This document shows positions 23,141-32,080 of a stretch of 55,271 nucleotides of DNA, piece after piece (position 1 is the first letter of the stretch; each line of letters begins with the position of its first letter). The stretch is from the NCBI GenBank assembly GCA_026388695.1, contig JAPLJH010000059.1, positions 1 through 55,271 on the forward strand, given 5' to 3'. Source of the DNA: Deltaproteobacteria bacterium. Its GTDB lineage: Bacteria; Desulfobacterota; Desulfobulbia; Desulfobulbales; Desulfurivibrionaceae. The notes under the pieces are model-generated. The model was given only the letters and a program-made list of their open reading frames with translations. It had not been told where the DNA came from and did not search any database. Position numbers and translations under genes: made by a program.

Positions 23141-23719
23141 ATGGAATCATTCGAACAACTTCTTGAAAAATCGACCAAAATTCATGGCCACATCTGCGCA
23201 GGCCAGGTTATTGGGGTCCGTATGTCCATGATCGGCCTGCGGGAGATCGGCATCGATGATCCCAAGGCCCAGCGCAAGGATTTCTATGTTCTGGTGGAGA
23301 TCGACCGTTGCGCCACAGACGCCATCCAGACTGTGACCGGTTGTTCCCTGGGCAAGCGCTCCCTCAAATGGCTCGATTACGGGATCATGGCCGCAACCTT
23401 TGTCAATCTCAAGACCGGCAAGGCCGTGCGGATCACCGCCCTGGAGGAATCCAGGGAGACCTCGAAGAAATATTGCCCGGAAATCGGCGACAAGTACAAA
23501 CAGCAGTTGGAGGCCTACCGAATCATGCCCGAGGATGAGCTGTTCAAGGTGCAGGCGGTCTCGATAACCGTACCAGAAGAGGATATGCCGGGACGTCCCA
23601 AGCGGCGGGTGCAATGCGAGCAGTGCGGGGATTGGGTGCAGGACTGCCGCGAGGTAATACAGGAGGGAAAACCCCTCTGCAAGCCCTGCGCATTGGGCCG
23701 TTACTACGAAATCATCTGA
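23141..23719 (+). CDS. FmdE-family protein with C-terminal zinc ribbon
   Basis: A 192-residue protein of the formylmethanofuran dehydrogenase subunit E family. The N-terminal motif KIHGHICAG (H15, H17, C19) is followed by the EIDRCATDAIQTVTGCSLGKRSLK core. A C-terminal zinc-ribbon-like domain has C159, C162, C180 and C183. Despite the name, FmdE homologues are common in non-methanogens, where they are linked to molybdenum/tungsten enzymes such as formate dehydrogenases. It is followed 24 bases later by a MoeA-like gene, supporting a shared role in pterin-cofactor metabolism. The exact function of the family is not settled. Confidence 0.88.
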   Translation: MESFEQLLEKSTKIHGHICAGQVIGVRMSMIGLREIGIDDPKAQRKDFYVLVEIDRCATDAIQTVTGCSLGKRSLKWLDYGIMAATFVNLKTGKAVRITALEESRETSKKYCPEIGDKYKQQLEAYRIMPEDELFKVQAVSITVPEEDMPGRPKRRVQCEQCGDWVQDCREVIQEGKPLCKPCALGRYYEII

Positions 23720-23743
23720 GCCTGTTGGGCAACGGGAGAACGC

Positions 23744-24769
23744 ATGACAAAAATAATTCCGGTTGAGCAGGCCATCGGCATGGTCCTGCCCCACGACATC
23801 ACCGAAATCCGCAGCGAGGAATTCAAGGGACGCGCCTTCCGGAAAGGCCACATCATCCAGGCGGAGGATATCGAACGATTGAAGCGCCTTGGCAAAGAGA
23901 ACATCTATGTGCTGGAGCTAGGCAAAGACGACATCCATGAAAACGAAGCGGCCGAACTGATGGCCAAGGCCCTGGCCGGGCCGGGCACCTCGGTTTCAGG
24001 AGAGCCGGTGGAAGGCAAGCTCAACATCGTCGCGGCCCATGACGGGCTGCTCAAGGTTGATGTGGAGGCCCTGTACCAATTCAACCTGCTGGGCGAGGTC
24101 ATGTGCGCCACCCTGCACAACAATACCCCAGTCAAAAAAGGCGAACAACTGGCCGGGACCAGGCTCATCCCCTTGGTTTCCAAACGCGGGATCGTCAACG
24201 ATGCCGTTGCAATCGCCCAAAAAGCCGGAGGAATCCTCAGCGTTGCCAAATTAAAAAAAGCCAAGGCCGGTCTGATCATCACCGGCAACGAGGTGTTCCA
24301 TGGCCGGATCAAGGATGCCTTTGAGCCGGTCCTGCGCAAAAAACTGGAACGGCTTGGCTCGGAGGTGGTTGCGGTGCGCTTCGCCCCGGACAATATCGAA
24401 ACCATTGCCGCGGAGATTAAGGCCTGCCTGGATGCGGGCGCGGACCTCATCGTCACCAGCGGCGGCATGTCGGTGGACCCCGATGACGTGACCCGGCAGG
24501 GCATTGCCTTGGCCGGCGCTAAGGACATTGTGTACGGCACCCCGGTTTTACCTGGGGCCATGTTTCTAGTGGGCTATATCGGAGCGGTGCCGGTGCTGGG
24601 CTTGCCTGCCTGCGGCATGTTCCACAAGATCACGGTTTTTGACCTGATCCTCCCAAGAGTACTGTGCGGGGAGAAGATCACCCGACAGGATGTTGCCCGA
24701 TTGGGGCACGGAGGCCTGTGCCGACAGTGCAAGTCCTGCGCCTATCCCATCTGCGGCTTCGGCAAGTAA
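23744..24769 (+). CDS. MoeA/MogA-like molybdopterin-binding protein with Cys-rich tail
   Basis: A 341-residue protein with a MoeA-like layout. The N-terminal part (IPVEQAIGMVLPHDIT, EDIERLKRLGKENIYVLE) precedes a MogA-type molybdopterin-binding domain containing GLIITGNEV, VTSGGMSVDPDDVT and VPVLGLPACGM. The last 16 residues contain four Cys (C326, C329, C332, C337; CX2CX2CX4C), absent from the standard enzyme, which may bind zinc or an iron-sulfur cluster. It lies 24 bases after the FmdE gene and has GGGAG before its start. It may insert Mo or W into a pterin cofactor or act as a specialised carrier; MoeA itself is longer (about 400), so this is a divergent member. Confidence 0.88.
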   Translation: MTKIIPVEQAIGMVLPHDITEIRSEEFKGRAFRKGHIIQAEDIERLKRLGKENIYVLELGKDDIHENEAAELMAKALAGPGTSVSGEPVEGKLNIVAAHDGLLKVDVEALYQFNLLGEVMCATLHNNTPVKKGEQLAGTRLIPLVSKRGIVNDAVAIAQKAGGILSVAKLKKAKAGLIITGNEVFHGRIKDAFEPVLRKKLERLGSEVVAVRFAPDNIETIAAEIKACLDAGADLIVTSGGMSVDPDDVTRQGIALAGAKDIVYGTPVLPGAMFLVGYIGAVPVLGLPACGMFHKITVFDLILPRVLCGEKITRQDVARLGHGGLCRQCKSCAYPICGFGK

Positions 24770-24772
24770 TCC

Positions 24773-25186
24773 TTACTCCGAAACCTTGCCGCGCATGGCC
24801 TTCACCTTGCCTCGCTTTTCCTTGCCTTCCAAACGCCTTTCCTTGGCGCTGCGCGATGGCTTGGTGGGCCTTCGCTTGCGCTCCTGCTTGACCGCGCCTC
24901 GGATGAGTTCCCCTAGCCGTTCCAGGGCGTCGGCCCGGTTCTTTTCCAGGCTACGGAATTGCTGGGCCTTGATGACGATCTCGCCGTCTTTGGTAAGTCG
25001 CTGATCGCTCAAAGCCAACAACCTTTCCTTGTAAAAATCCGGCAGCGACGAGGCGCGGATATCAAAGCGCAGGTGTACGGCGGAGGAAACCTTGTTGACA
25101 TTTTGCCCACCGGCACCCTGGGCGCGGATGGCGGTCAGCTCAATCTCGTTATCCGGAATTATGACGCTGTTTGAAATATGCAGCAT
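24773..25186 (-). CDS. arfB: Alternative ribosome-rescue factor / peptidyl-tRNA hydrolase ArfB
   Basis: A 137-residue protein with the class-I release factor catalytic loop [12 protein letters not shown] (GGQ at 26-28) and a basic C-terminal tail ([28 protein letters not shown]) that enters the mRNA channel of stalled ribosomes. There is no codon-recognition domain, which distinguishes it from RF1/RF2. ArfB (YaeJ) hydrolyses peptidyl-tRNA on non-stop complexes. The gene is convergent with the MoeA-like gene, with three bases between stops, and lies downstream of the sigma-54 regulator on the same strand. Confidence 0.93.
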   Translation of the reverse strand: MLHISNSVIIPDNEIELTAIRAQGAGGQNVNKVSSAVHLRFDIRASSLPDFYKERLLALSDQRLTKDGEIVIKAQQFRSLEKNRADALERLGELIRGAVKQERKRRPTKPSRSAKERRLEGKEKRGKVKAMRGKVSE

Positions 25187-25204
25187 TATTTCCTCACGGA
25201 TCGT

Positions 25205-26638
25205 TCAGGAACCATTATGGCGAAAACTGTTCGCCTGGATATCGGTGCGCCGCATGATCTTTTGCAGCGCCGCCCTGGTTAGGCCGGAGATCTCGGCAGC
25301 CCGACTCACATTGCCTCCGGTATCTTGCAGTAGGCGCACCACATACTGACTCATGAATTTTTGCAACAAATCCTCCTTGGCCTCCTTGTACGCCTGCACC
25401 TTTTCGTTGCCAACCGAGGCTGACAGCCAGGAGGCAGTCTCGTCGGGAGACCTGTTTTCCGAGGGAGCAAGAACGCCAAGATCGCTGACCGAGATAATGG
25501 AATCGGCACTGAACAGCACCGCCTGCCGGACCATATTCTGCAGTTCCCGGACATTTCCCGGCCAGGCTCGCCCCATAAGGGCGGTGATGGCTTCCACGGA
25601 AAAATGCTTCGGGCCAAGGCCGAGTTCACAGCAGACCTGCCTGCAAAAATGATCCACCAGCAGGGGAATATCCCCCCGGATCTGCACCAGTCTGGGAGGG
25701 GTGAGGGTTACCACGTTCAGCCGATAAAAAAGGTCCTCGCGAAAAGAACGCTCTATGATCTTCTTTTCAAGATCCTGGTTGGTTATGGCGATGATACGAA
25801 CATTGATTTTGCGGGTTTTGGTGTCCCCCAGGGGCTTTATCTCCTGCTCCTGCAAAACCCGTAGCAGTTTGATCTGGACCGAAACCGGGATATCGCCGAT
25901 CTCGTCAAGGCACAGGCTCCCGCCGTCTGCTTCCACGAAAAGCCCCGGATAATCCCGCTCCGCCCCGGTGAAAGCGCCGCGCTTATGGCCAAACAACTCG
26001 CTTTCTAAAAGTTGTTCGGGAATGGCCGGACAATTGACCATGATCAACGGACGGTTGCGCCGCTTGCTCAAGTTGTGCACCGCCCGGGCGGCAAGCTCCT
26101 TGCCCGTGCCGGATTCGCCCCGGATGAGCACCGTATAGTCGGACAGGGCCACGGTCTTGAGACGCTCGCAAAACTGGGCCATTGCCGGAGTCTGCCCGAC
26201 AAAGGAGGCAAACGCCTCCTTCTGACAGACCTGTTCCTTTAGGGTGACATTCTCCCGAACCAACCGGTTTCTTTCCAGCCCTTTGTGGATCACGCGCAGG
26301 ATGGTGTCCTTGTCAAAAGGCTTGGTGATAAAGTCGTATGCCCCCTTCTTGATGGCGTCAACCGCCAAATCAATGCTGGCAAAGGCGGTCATCATGACCA
26401 CGGAAAGCTCCGGGTCCTTGGCCCGCAACTTCTCAAGCAAGGCGATGCCGTTCATCTCCGGCATCATCACATCCAGCAAGGCGAGATCAAAGGATTGCTC
26501 GGCCATCAGGCGCAGGGCCTCACCGGCCCTAGTGGAGGTAACCACCTCAAGTCCGGGGATATTGCGCTCAATGGTTCTTTGCAGACCAGTGAGCATATCC
26601 TCTTCATCATCAACGATCAAAAGCCGATCAAACGACAT
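25205..26638 (-). CDS. Sigma-54-dependent response regulator (NtrC family)
   Basis: A 477-residue three-domain activator. The receiver occupies residues 1-120 with phospho-acceptor D56 (LALLDVMMPEMNG). The AAA+ domain spans about 145-385 with Walker A GESGTGKE, the sigma-54-contacting GAFTGA loop and Walker B-like CLDEIGD. A Fis-type helix-turn-helix is at the C-terminus (NVSRAAEISGLTRAALQKIMRR). When phosphorylated it should open promoters bound by RpoN polymerase. It is 26 bases downstream of the sensor kinase 26665-29214. A -24/-12 promoter candidate is found at 29441-29457 in front of the divergent transporter, the most likely target. Confidence 0.95.
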   Translation of the reverse strand: MSFDRLLIVDDEEDMLTGLQRTIERNIPGLEVVTSTRAGEALRLMAEQSFDLALLDVMMPEMNGIALLEKLRAKDPELSVVMMTAFASIDLAVDAIKKGAYDFITKPFDKDTILRVIHKGLERNRLVRENVTLKEQVCQKEAFASFVGQTPAMAQFCERLKTVALSDYTVLIRGESGTGKELAARAVHNLSKRRNRPLIMVNCPAIPEQLLESELFGHKRGAFTGAERDYPGLFVEADGGSLCLDEIGDIPVSVQIKLLRVLQEQEIKPLGDTKTRKINVRIIAITNQDLEKKIIERSFREDLFYRLNVVTLTPPRLVQIRGDIPLLVDHFCRQVCCELGLGPKHFSVEAITALMGRAWPGNVRELQNMVRQAVLFSADSIISVSDLGVLAPSENRSPDETASWLSASVGNEKVQAYKEAKEDLLQKFMSQYVVRLLQDTGGNVSRAAEISGLTRAALQKIMRRTDIQANSFRHNGS

Positions 26639-26664
26639 AGATTCTGCCTCCCGCCGTATTCTTT

Positions 26665-29214
26665 TTATGCGCTATGGAGCGGCAAAATAATGGTAAAGAC
26701 AGCGCCCTTCCCCGGTTTGCTCTGGACATAAATCTCCCCGCCATGGTCACGGATAATCCCATAACTCAGCGACAGCCCTAGACCGGTGCCATCCCTTGGT
26801 CCCTTGGTAGTAAAAAAAGGTTCAAAGATCTTGTCTTGGATCTCCGGGGCAATACCCGGACCAGTATCACGCACCACGATCTTCACCTGACCCTTGTTTG
26901 GCAGACAGTGGGTTTCAATGTCGATCTCCCCGTTTTCGCCGATGGCCTGGGCCGCGTTGATGCACAGATTCATGAAAACCTGCTTCATTTTTTCCGTGTC
27001 CATTTCAAGAAGCGGGATGTCGGGGTCCAGCTTCTGCCCCACGGTTATCCCCTGTTTCGCCAGTTGACTTGAAACCATGGAAACCACCTGTTCGATGGCG
27101 GCGTTGAGAGATCCTGGTGCCCGTGTCGTTTCTTGGTTCCTGGCGAAACTCAACAGGTCGTGGACGATGCGCTGGCAGTTTTTCACATGTTTTTCGATGA
27201 TGTTCAAATCTTCGACCTTGCCCGGCAAGCTGCCAAAGTCCTCTTTCAGTAAATCGGTGTAGCAAAGAATGATCCCCAAGGGATTGTTGATTTCGTGGGC
27301 GACTCCGGCTGCCAGCTGCCCAATAGCCACAAGCTTTTCCGTCTGCTGCATGCGGTGTTCCACCTGTTTTTGCTGGGTGACGTCCTTGGCGTAACAGACA
27401 ATGTTTTTCAACTCGCCGTGATCATCAAAAGCCGGATAGAAATGGGTCTCAAAAAGCTGACCGTTGGGGAGTTGACTAAAATCGGAAACAGATTCCAGCA
27501 GCTTGACTTGGGAAATGTGGCTGAACAACGCAAAGGGAACCGGTTGCATCGCGGCCAGCTCTTCGATGTGCCGGTTAAGGACCGTATCCGGGCTGAAATC
27601 ATATCGAACAAGAAAGGCCTTGTTCACCATACGAAGAAATCCGTCCGGTGAAACCAGTACGACAAGGTCGGCTATAGCATCGAACACCGACTGGAGAAGC
27701 TCCTTGCTCTGCATCAAGCTTGTCATGTTCTGCAAGCTTTCCATGGTCACGCCAATCTGACGGCCAATGGAGAGCAGAAGTTCCCGGTGTCGGGGGTCAA
27801 TCTCGCCGATATCATAGCCGGTGAAGGTCATGATCCCAAGAATCCTGTTCCGGCAGCAGAGCGGGATATTAAGGCATTTCCCTCTGGCAGTATCGGAGGT
27901 AAAAAAATTCAGTTCTCCACAAACCGTCTCACAGATCGTCGTGGAGGCAGAGGTGCCATTTGTGTCCGAAAGAATTTGGTGGGAAATCACATCACAAGAA
28001 AGGGTTTCGGCAAGCTCTGGGGCATTATTCTGGCACTGCAAAGAAAGCCCCTTGTGATCAGGCCGGAACAGATAAATCCCCGCGCCTTTTGCCGGAATCA
28101 CCTCCAGGGTTTGTCGTAAAACCTTGGGGAGAATGGTGCGAAGATCCACGGACTGGGTGATGAGTTCGGCGATGACATTCAAGGTCTGGAGCTCGCGGTT
28201 CCTCTCCCGCATCTGCAAGTGCAACTGGTCTTGGGACTCTTGCAGTGCCTTGGTTCTTTCTTCGACTTTACCCTCAAGATTTTCGGCATAATCGGTGAGC
28301 TGTAAGCGGTTTTCCTCCAAATGCCGGGCAATGAGAATGGCGGTTGCATTGAGTTCCCCGATCTCATCCATACTTTTGGCTTGCCGGTAGAGCTGCTCGC
28401 CTTTCTGGTCGGTGAGGTTCAGACGAAAGATGTCCAGCAAAGTGCGGATGTTCTGGATGATGAGTTTATTGAAGAAAAAAGCAATGATGGCATACAGGAC
28501 GAAAAATGAAAGGAATACGGTGCTGAATACAGAGAGGGCGAATTCACCGATGCGACGTAAGCCTTCGCCTACGGGAATGCCGACACTGACCACGCTGCTT
28601 ACCTGATCCGTTTTCTTGAAAAATCCCCCTATCTTGCCATATCGTTCGACAATACTCCCTGGCGCATCCTCCGGCCTGCCGTGACAGTGCAAACAAGATT
28701 CATCGTAGCGAACCGGGCTGAACTTTACGAAATACTGTTCCCCATCAACCGTACGGATTCCTTGCCATGATTCGGCCTGGGGGTGATCGTTAAAATAACG
28801 GATCATCTCCATTTCCCGCTGGTTTGCCTCAAACTCCGGATTTTTAGCATTGATGGCGACCCGGCGGTAGGAAATATCAGGCAGGTCTTCCTTAAACTTC
28901 TCCATGACCACGCGACTCACGTAGGAAGTGGACATGGCCTCGATGACAAAACTGTCTTGACCGAGCATCTCATACATCCGTGGCCGCAGAATCTCCTGAA
29001 CATAGGCACGGTTGGCGTCCACCGCCGCCATGACCAACTCGGCCTTGTGCAGCGCCTCCTCCTGCAAGCGTTTCTTCTGATGCGTATAAATAATGGCGGA
29101 CCAAAAAAGGCAGAAGAGAAAAAGAATAAAGGCAAGGCCGATCAGGAATTTCCCCTGTGCCCCTGGGGGGTTGATGTTCCCCAGCAATTCTTTTGTTTTC
29201 TTCCCAAGCGCCAT
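26665..29214 (-). CDS. Membrane sensor histidine kinase with haem-type (Tll0287-like/DUF3365) sensor domain
   Basis: An 849-residue kinase. A membrane segment (about 23-43) is followed by a periplasmic DUF3365-like domain with a c-type haem site SCLHCHG (C174, C177, H178). A second membrane segment, a linker coiled coil, a GAF-like domain and a PAS domain lead to a HisKA helix with the phospho-acceptor H640 ([10 protein letters not shown]) and an HATPase domain ([25 protein letters not shown]). The haem suggests sensing of redox state or a gas such as NO, CO or O2; this is inference. The start at 29214 follows AGGAGAGG by about six bases; a frame to 29265 lacks this. It is co-transcribed with the sigma-54 regulator downstream. 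Confidence 0.93.
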   Translation of the reverse strand: MALGKKTKELLGNINPPGAQGKFLIGLAFILFLFCLFWSAIIYTHQKKRLQEEALHKAELVMAAVDANRAYVQEILRPRMYEMLGQDSFVIEAMSTSYVSRVVMEKFKEDLPDISYRRVAINAKNPEFEANQREMEMIRYFNDHPQAESWQGIRTVDGEQYFVKFSPVRYDESCLHCHGRPEDAPGSIVERYGKIGGFFKKTDQVSSVVSVGIPVGEGLRRIGEFALSVFSTVFLSFFVLYAIIAFFFNKLIIQNIRTLLDIFRLNLTDQKGEQLYRQAKSMDEIGELNATAILIARHLEENRLQLTDYAENLEGKVEERTKALQESQDQLHLQMRERNRELQTLNVIAELITQSVDLRTILPKVLRQTLEVIPAKGAGIYLFRPDHKGLSLQCQNNAPELAETLSCDVISHQILSDTNGTSASTTICETVCGELNFFTSDTARGKCLNIPLCCRNRILGIMTFTGYDIGEIDPRHRELLLSIGRQIGVTMESLQNMTSLMQSKELLQSVFDAIADLVVLVSPDGFLRMVNKAFLVRYDFSPDTVLNRHIEELAAMQPVPFALFSHISQVKLLESVSDFSQLPNGQLFETHFYPAFDDHGELKNIVCYAKDVTQQKQVEHRMQQTEKLVAIGQLAAGVAHEINNPLGIILCYTDLLKEDFGSLPGKVEDLNIIEKHVKNCQRIVHDLLSFARNQETTRAPGSLNAAIEQVVSMVSSQLAKQGITVGQKLDPDIPLLEMDTEKMKQVFMNLCINAAQAIGENGEIDIETHCLPNKGQVKIVVRDTGPGIAPEIQDKIFEPFFTTKGPRDGTGLGLSLSYGIIRDHGGEIYVQSKPGKGAVFTIILPLHSA

Positions 29215-29440
29215 TTTTCCTCTCCTGTGATGACCAAAAGGTTTTCCCGCACCTGTTGCCAGCATGATTTCATGTAATCATACAATTATGCCAAGTGTCA
29301 ACTGAAGGCGTCACTGGATACCAAAAGATGCAGTTTGTGGGCGTATCTTCTCTTTCTTCCTCAAAGACAAAACGGACAGAAAACAACTAACTCACTGTTA
29401 TTGCAGTTTTTTTGTTTTCTTATCACATCCTCCATCCCGC

Positions 29441-29457
29441 ACGGCATTCTCTTTGCA
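29441..29457 (+). promoter_or_regulatory. Candidate sigma-54 (-24/-12) promoter
   Basis: CGGCATTCTCTTTGCA has GG (29443-29444) and GC (29455-29456) at the invariant 10-base spacing, with a near-perfect -12 box (TTGCA) and a partial -24 box (GGCA). It lies about 185 bases upstream of the transporter start, with transcription predicted near 29468. No clear enhancer repeat was found upstream. The rest of the 29215-29641 spacer shows no gene. Confidence 0.6.
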
Positions 29458-29641
29458 TTACCCCAATACAACGTACCCATTGACAGCAGCAGCCACATTT
29501 ACCCAAAGGAGGAAAAGAGCGCTCACAAGGATATCAGGCTTGCGTGTTGGATAACTGTATGGCCATCCCGTGATTGGAGAAAAGGGATAGTTTCCCGCTC
29601 TCGCCAGTCACAGTGAAAATGGTCAAAAAAAAGGGGAACAT

Positions 29642-31456
29642 ATGGACGAGAAGAAAATTAATGAAGACAAACTGGCAGAGGGGCATTGCGATTCGGAAGA
29701 AACCTGCAAAATCGAGGGAAAAAAGGGCTGGCTGAGCGAAGACTGGCTTGCGCTCTGGTTAGGGCTGTTTATTTTTATCCTTTCCCTTGGCGCATTCCAA
29801 GGGGCCGACATTCTGGGCTGGGGCGCATCAACGAGCGTCTGGAACGAAGTCAGCAAATCCACCAAACCCGTGTCAATCGCCTACCAGAACGTTAAAGGTG
29901 AAATCACCAAAATTGACGGCGCAAAGGTAACGCTCAAGAAAGCCGACGGGAAAGAGGTCGGCATCACCGTAAAAACAGACACATCCGCACTTGCTGTGGG
30001 GCAGGCATACGAACAAAAAGGCATTACGCCCTTGGCTTCGTTGTTTCTCACCTACTTTGTAATGCTGGTGATCATGGGGTTGGGCTCGACGATGATCGGG
30101 GCGAACTTTAAAAAATTCGCCATCGGCTTTACCCTGATTTTCTGGCTCAGTTATCTCTGTTGGATGCTGGGACACTTTGCCAATATCGCCGCAACCAAGA
30201 ACGAAATGGCGAAGTTCGGCATCAACTGGACCCTCAGCATGACCGGCGAGTTCGGCTTCATCATCGCCTTGATTGCAGGGCTCATGGTCGGCAATCTCTT
30301 TCCCGGTCTGGCTTCGGCCATGAAGGAAGCGGCCAGACCCGAGCTGTATATCAAAACCGCCATCGTCATCATGGGCGCGGGGCTCGGGGTAAAGGCCGCC
30401 CAGTCTTTCGGGCTGGCGAGCAATATCATGTTCCGAGGCTTCTGCGCCATTGTCGAAGCCTATCTGATCTACTGGGCAACGGTCTACTGGATTTCGCGCA
30501 GATACTTCAAGTTCAGCCGTGAATGGTCGGCGCCTCTTGCCTCGGGTATCTCCATCTGCGGGGTTTCCGCAGCCATTGCCACCGGCGGAGCCATCCGCGC
30601 CAGGCCGATTATTCCCATCATGGTTTCCTCGCTAGTCGTAATCTTTGTGGCGGTGGAAATGGTTCTGCTTCCCTTTGCGGCAAAGCTTTTTCTCTGGCAG
30701 GAACCGCTGGTGGCCGGGGCCTGGATGGGCTTGGCCGTTAAATCAGACGGCGGGGCCATAGCGAGCGGCGCAGTGACCGACGCATTGATCCGGGCTCAGG
30801 CCATGGATATGGAAGGCATCAACTACGCCGAGGGCTGGATCACCATGACCGCCACCACGGTGAAGATGTTCATCGATATCTTCATCGGCGTCTGGGCTGT
30901 TATCCTTGCCTACATCTGGTGCGCCAAGATCGAGTGCAAACCCGGGCAGAAAGTCCGCCTCATTGAAATCTGGAACCGCTTCCCGAAATTCGTCCTCGGC
31001 TATATCCTCACCTTTGTTATTCTGCTTCTCATCTGCTGGCCGTCGGTCAAGGCGATTGCCCCGGCAGAACACGAGCTTACTGGGGTGAAGGTGCAGATCG
31101 CCTCGCTGGAGAAACAAATCAGCGCCAGCAAGGATCCTGCTGCAACCGCAACCTTGGAGGCAACGCTTAAGGAAACCAAGGCCCATGAAAAAGAGTTGAA
31201 AGATTCGACCAAGGAACCCAATAAGCTGATCTCCAAGGCCAAAGCGGCAACGGATCAAGGCGATGTGTTCCGAAAGATATTTTTTCTCCTCTGTTTCTTC
31301 ACTATCGGGGTGGTTTCAAACTTCAAGAAGCTGGCGCAGGAAGGGATCGGCAAGCTCGCCGCTGTGTATTGCATCTCCCTGTTCGGCTTTATCATCTGGG
31401 TCGGACTCGCTATTTCGTGGTTGTTCTTCCACGGGGTCAAACCACCAATTCTCTAA
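29642..31456 (+). CDS. YeiH-family (putative sulfate exporter, UPF0324) membrane transporter with two inserted domains
   Basis: A 604-residue membrane protein with about 11-12 hydrophobic segments. The middle has the signatures of the YeiH/UPF0324 family (GLMVGNLFPGLA, IKTAIVIMGAGLGVKAA, SGISICGVSAAIATGGAI, WMGLAVKSDGGAIASGAVTDALI). It is much longer than the usual roughly 330-350. A beta-rich segment (about 55-130, GEITKIDGAKVTLKK) follows the first membrane segment, and a charged helical coiled-coil-like segment (about 475-543) precedes the last two. The family name reflects prediction; the substrate is not established here. It lies behind the sigma-54 promoter candidate, has a GGGG ribosome-binding site and is followed by a 54-residue membrane protein. 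Confidence 0.85.
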   Translation: MDEKKINEDKLAEGHCDSEETCKIEGKKGWLSEDWLALWLGLFIFILSLGAFQGADILGWGASTSVWNEVSKSTKPVSIAYQNVKGEITKIDGAKVTLKKADGKEVGITVKTDTSALAVGQAYEQKGITPLASLFLTYFVMLVIMGLGSTMIGANFKKFAIGFTLIFWLSYLCWMLGHFANIAATKNEMAKFGINWTLSMTGEFGFIIALIAGLMVGNLFPGLASAMKEAARPELYIKTAIVIMGAGLGVKAAQSFGLASNIMFRGFCAIVEAYLIYWATVYWISRRYFKFSREWSAPLASGISICGVSAAIATGGAIRARPIIPIMVSSLVVIFVAVEMVLLPFAAKLFLWQEPLVAGAWMGLAVKSDGGAIASGAVTDALIRAQAMDMEGINYAEGWITMTATTVKMFIDIFIGVWAVILAYIWCAKIECKPGQKVRLIEIWNRFPKFVLGYILTFVILLLICWPSVKAIAPAEHELTGVKVQIASLEKQISASKDPAATATLEATLKETKAHEKELKDSTKEPNKLISKAKAATDQGDVFRKIFFLLCFFTIGVVSNFKKLAQEGIGKLAAVYCISLFGFIIWVGLAISWLFFHGVKPPIL

Positions 31457-31468
31457 TGGAGATCGCAC

Positions 31469-31633
31469 ATGACTGACGAAAAATCAAAGATTGCCGAAGA
31501 GATGAAGAAAATGGAATATGAGCCGATCCTGCCTGCGGAAGTAGCTCTTGTCAAATGGAGTATCTGCCTTGGGGTCGGGCTTTTGGTGATGTTCTATTTA
31601 ATTAGCCAGTGGCTCTTTCCCGGCGGCCACTAA
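31469..31633 (+). CDS. Small single-span membrane protein, partner of the YeiH-like transporter
   Basis: A 54-residue protein starting at an ATG seven bases after GGAG and ending at TAA 31631-31633. A charged N-terminal part (MTDEKSKIAEEMKKMEYEP) is followed by one hydrophobic segment (VKWSICLGVGLLVMFYLISQWLF). It begins 12 bases after the transporter stop, before a terminator, so it is almost certainly co-transcribed. A small single-span subunit beside a large transporter often modulates or stabilises it; that role is inference. Confidence 0.75.
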   Translation: MTDEKSKIAEEMKKMEYEPILPAEVALVKWSICLGVGLLVMFYLISQWLFPGGH

Positions 31634-31639
31634 CAGAAA

Positions 31640-31670
31640 GGCGGACTTTGGGCTTTACCCACAGTCCGCC
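31640..31670 (+). terminator. Hairpin after the small membrane protein
   Basis: GGCGGACT / AGTCCGCC (8 bp) encloses a second GGG/CCC pairing, followed by TTATTT, six bases after the stop of the small gene. It probably ends the transporter transcript. Confidence 0.75.
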
Positions 31671-31686
31671 TTATTTACCTTCTTTC

Positions 31687-31724
31687 AAATAAGCGCCGTC
31701 TTCTTGCTGAGACGGCGCTTATTT
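31687..31724. terminator. Bidirectional intrinsic terminator
   Basis: AAATAAGCGCCGTC and GACGGCGCTTATTT form a perfect 14-bp stem with a 10-base loop. A/T-rich ends on both sides make it usable by the plus-strand transporter operon and by the minus-strand gene that ends at 31747. Confidence 0.85.
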
Positions 31725-31746
31725 GTTGCCGCCAATCTCCTGCGCC

Positions 31747-32019
31747 TCAACGCCTCAATTCATTGTAGGCTTCTTCATACTCCCGCAGACGCTGCTGCCA
31801 GGCAAGCAGCCCTTCATAGCCATTGCGCCACTCCTCCAGATCCCGCGTTTCACCCCCGGTTTCCGGCATCTCCCCGGCGAGCAGCTGTTCCGTGGAAATG
31901 CCGTATTGCTTCTCGAACTGGGTGAGCTCTTGCTGTTGCCGGTCGATCATGTTCTTGCAAACAGTAATCTCCCTGGAAATGGATATACAGTACTCATCGG
32001 TCTGCAAGTCATCATGCAT
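31747..32019 (-). CDS. Small coiled-coil protein of unknown function
   Basis: A 90-residue, Glu-, Gln- and Arg-rich, largely helical protein (TREITVCKNMIDRQQQ-like helix; EKQYGISTEQLLAGEM; EEWRNGYEGLLAWQQRL). The ATG at 32019 is preferred since AGGTG lies six to eight bases upstream; a GTG at 32028 would add three residues. The pattern of a helix, a short 'YGIS-E-LL-GE' turn and a following 'EW' helix recalls small antitoxin-like proteins, but no partner toxin gene is adjacent. It is read toward the strong terminator at 31687-31724. Confidence 0.55.
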   Translation of the reverse strand: MHDDLQTDEYCISISREITVCKNMIDRQQQELTQFEKQYGISTEQLLAGEMPETGGETRDLEEWRNGYEGLLAWQQRLREYEEAYNELRR

Positions 32020-32080
32020 TCTGTTCACCTTTTTCGGTTAAACCCTGCCGGACAGTGACCGTACCCCTGCGCAGACTGCC

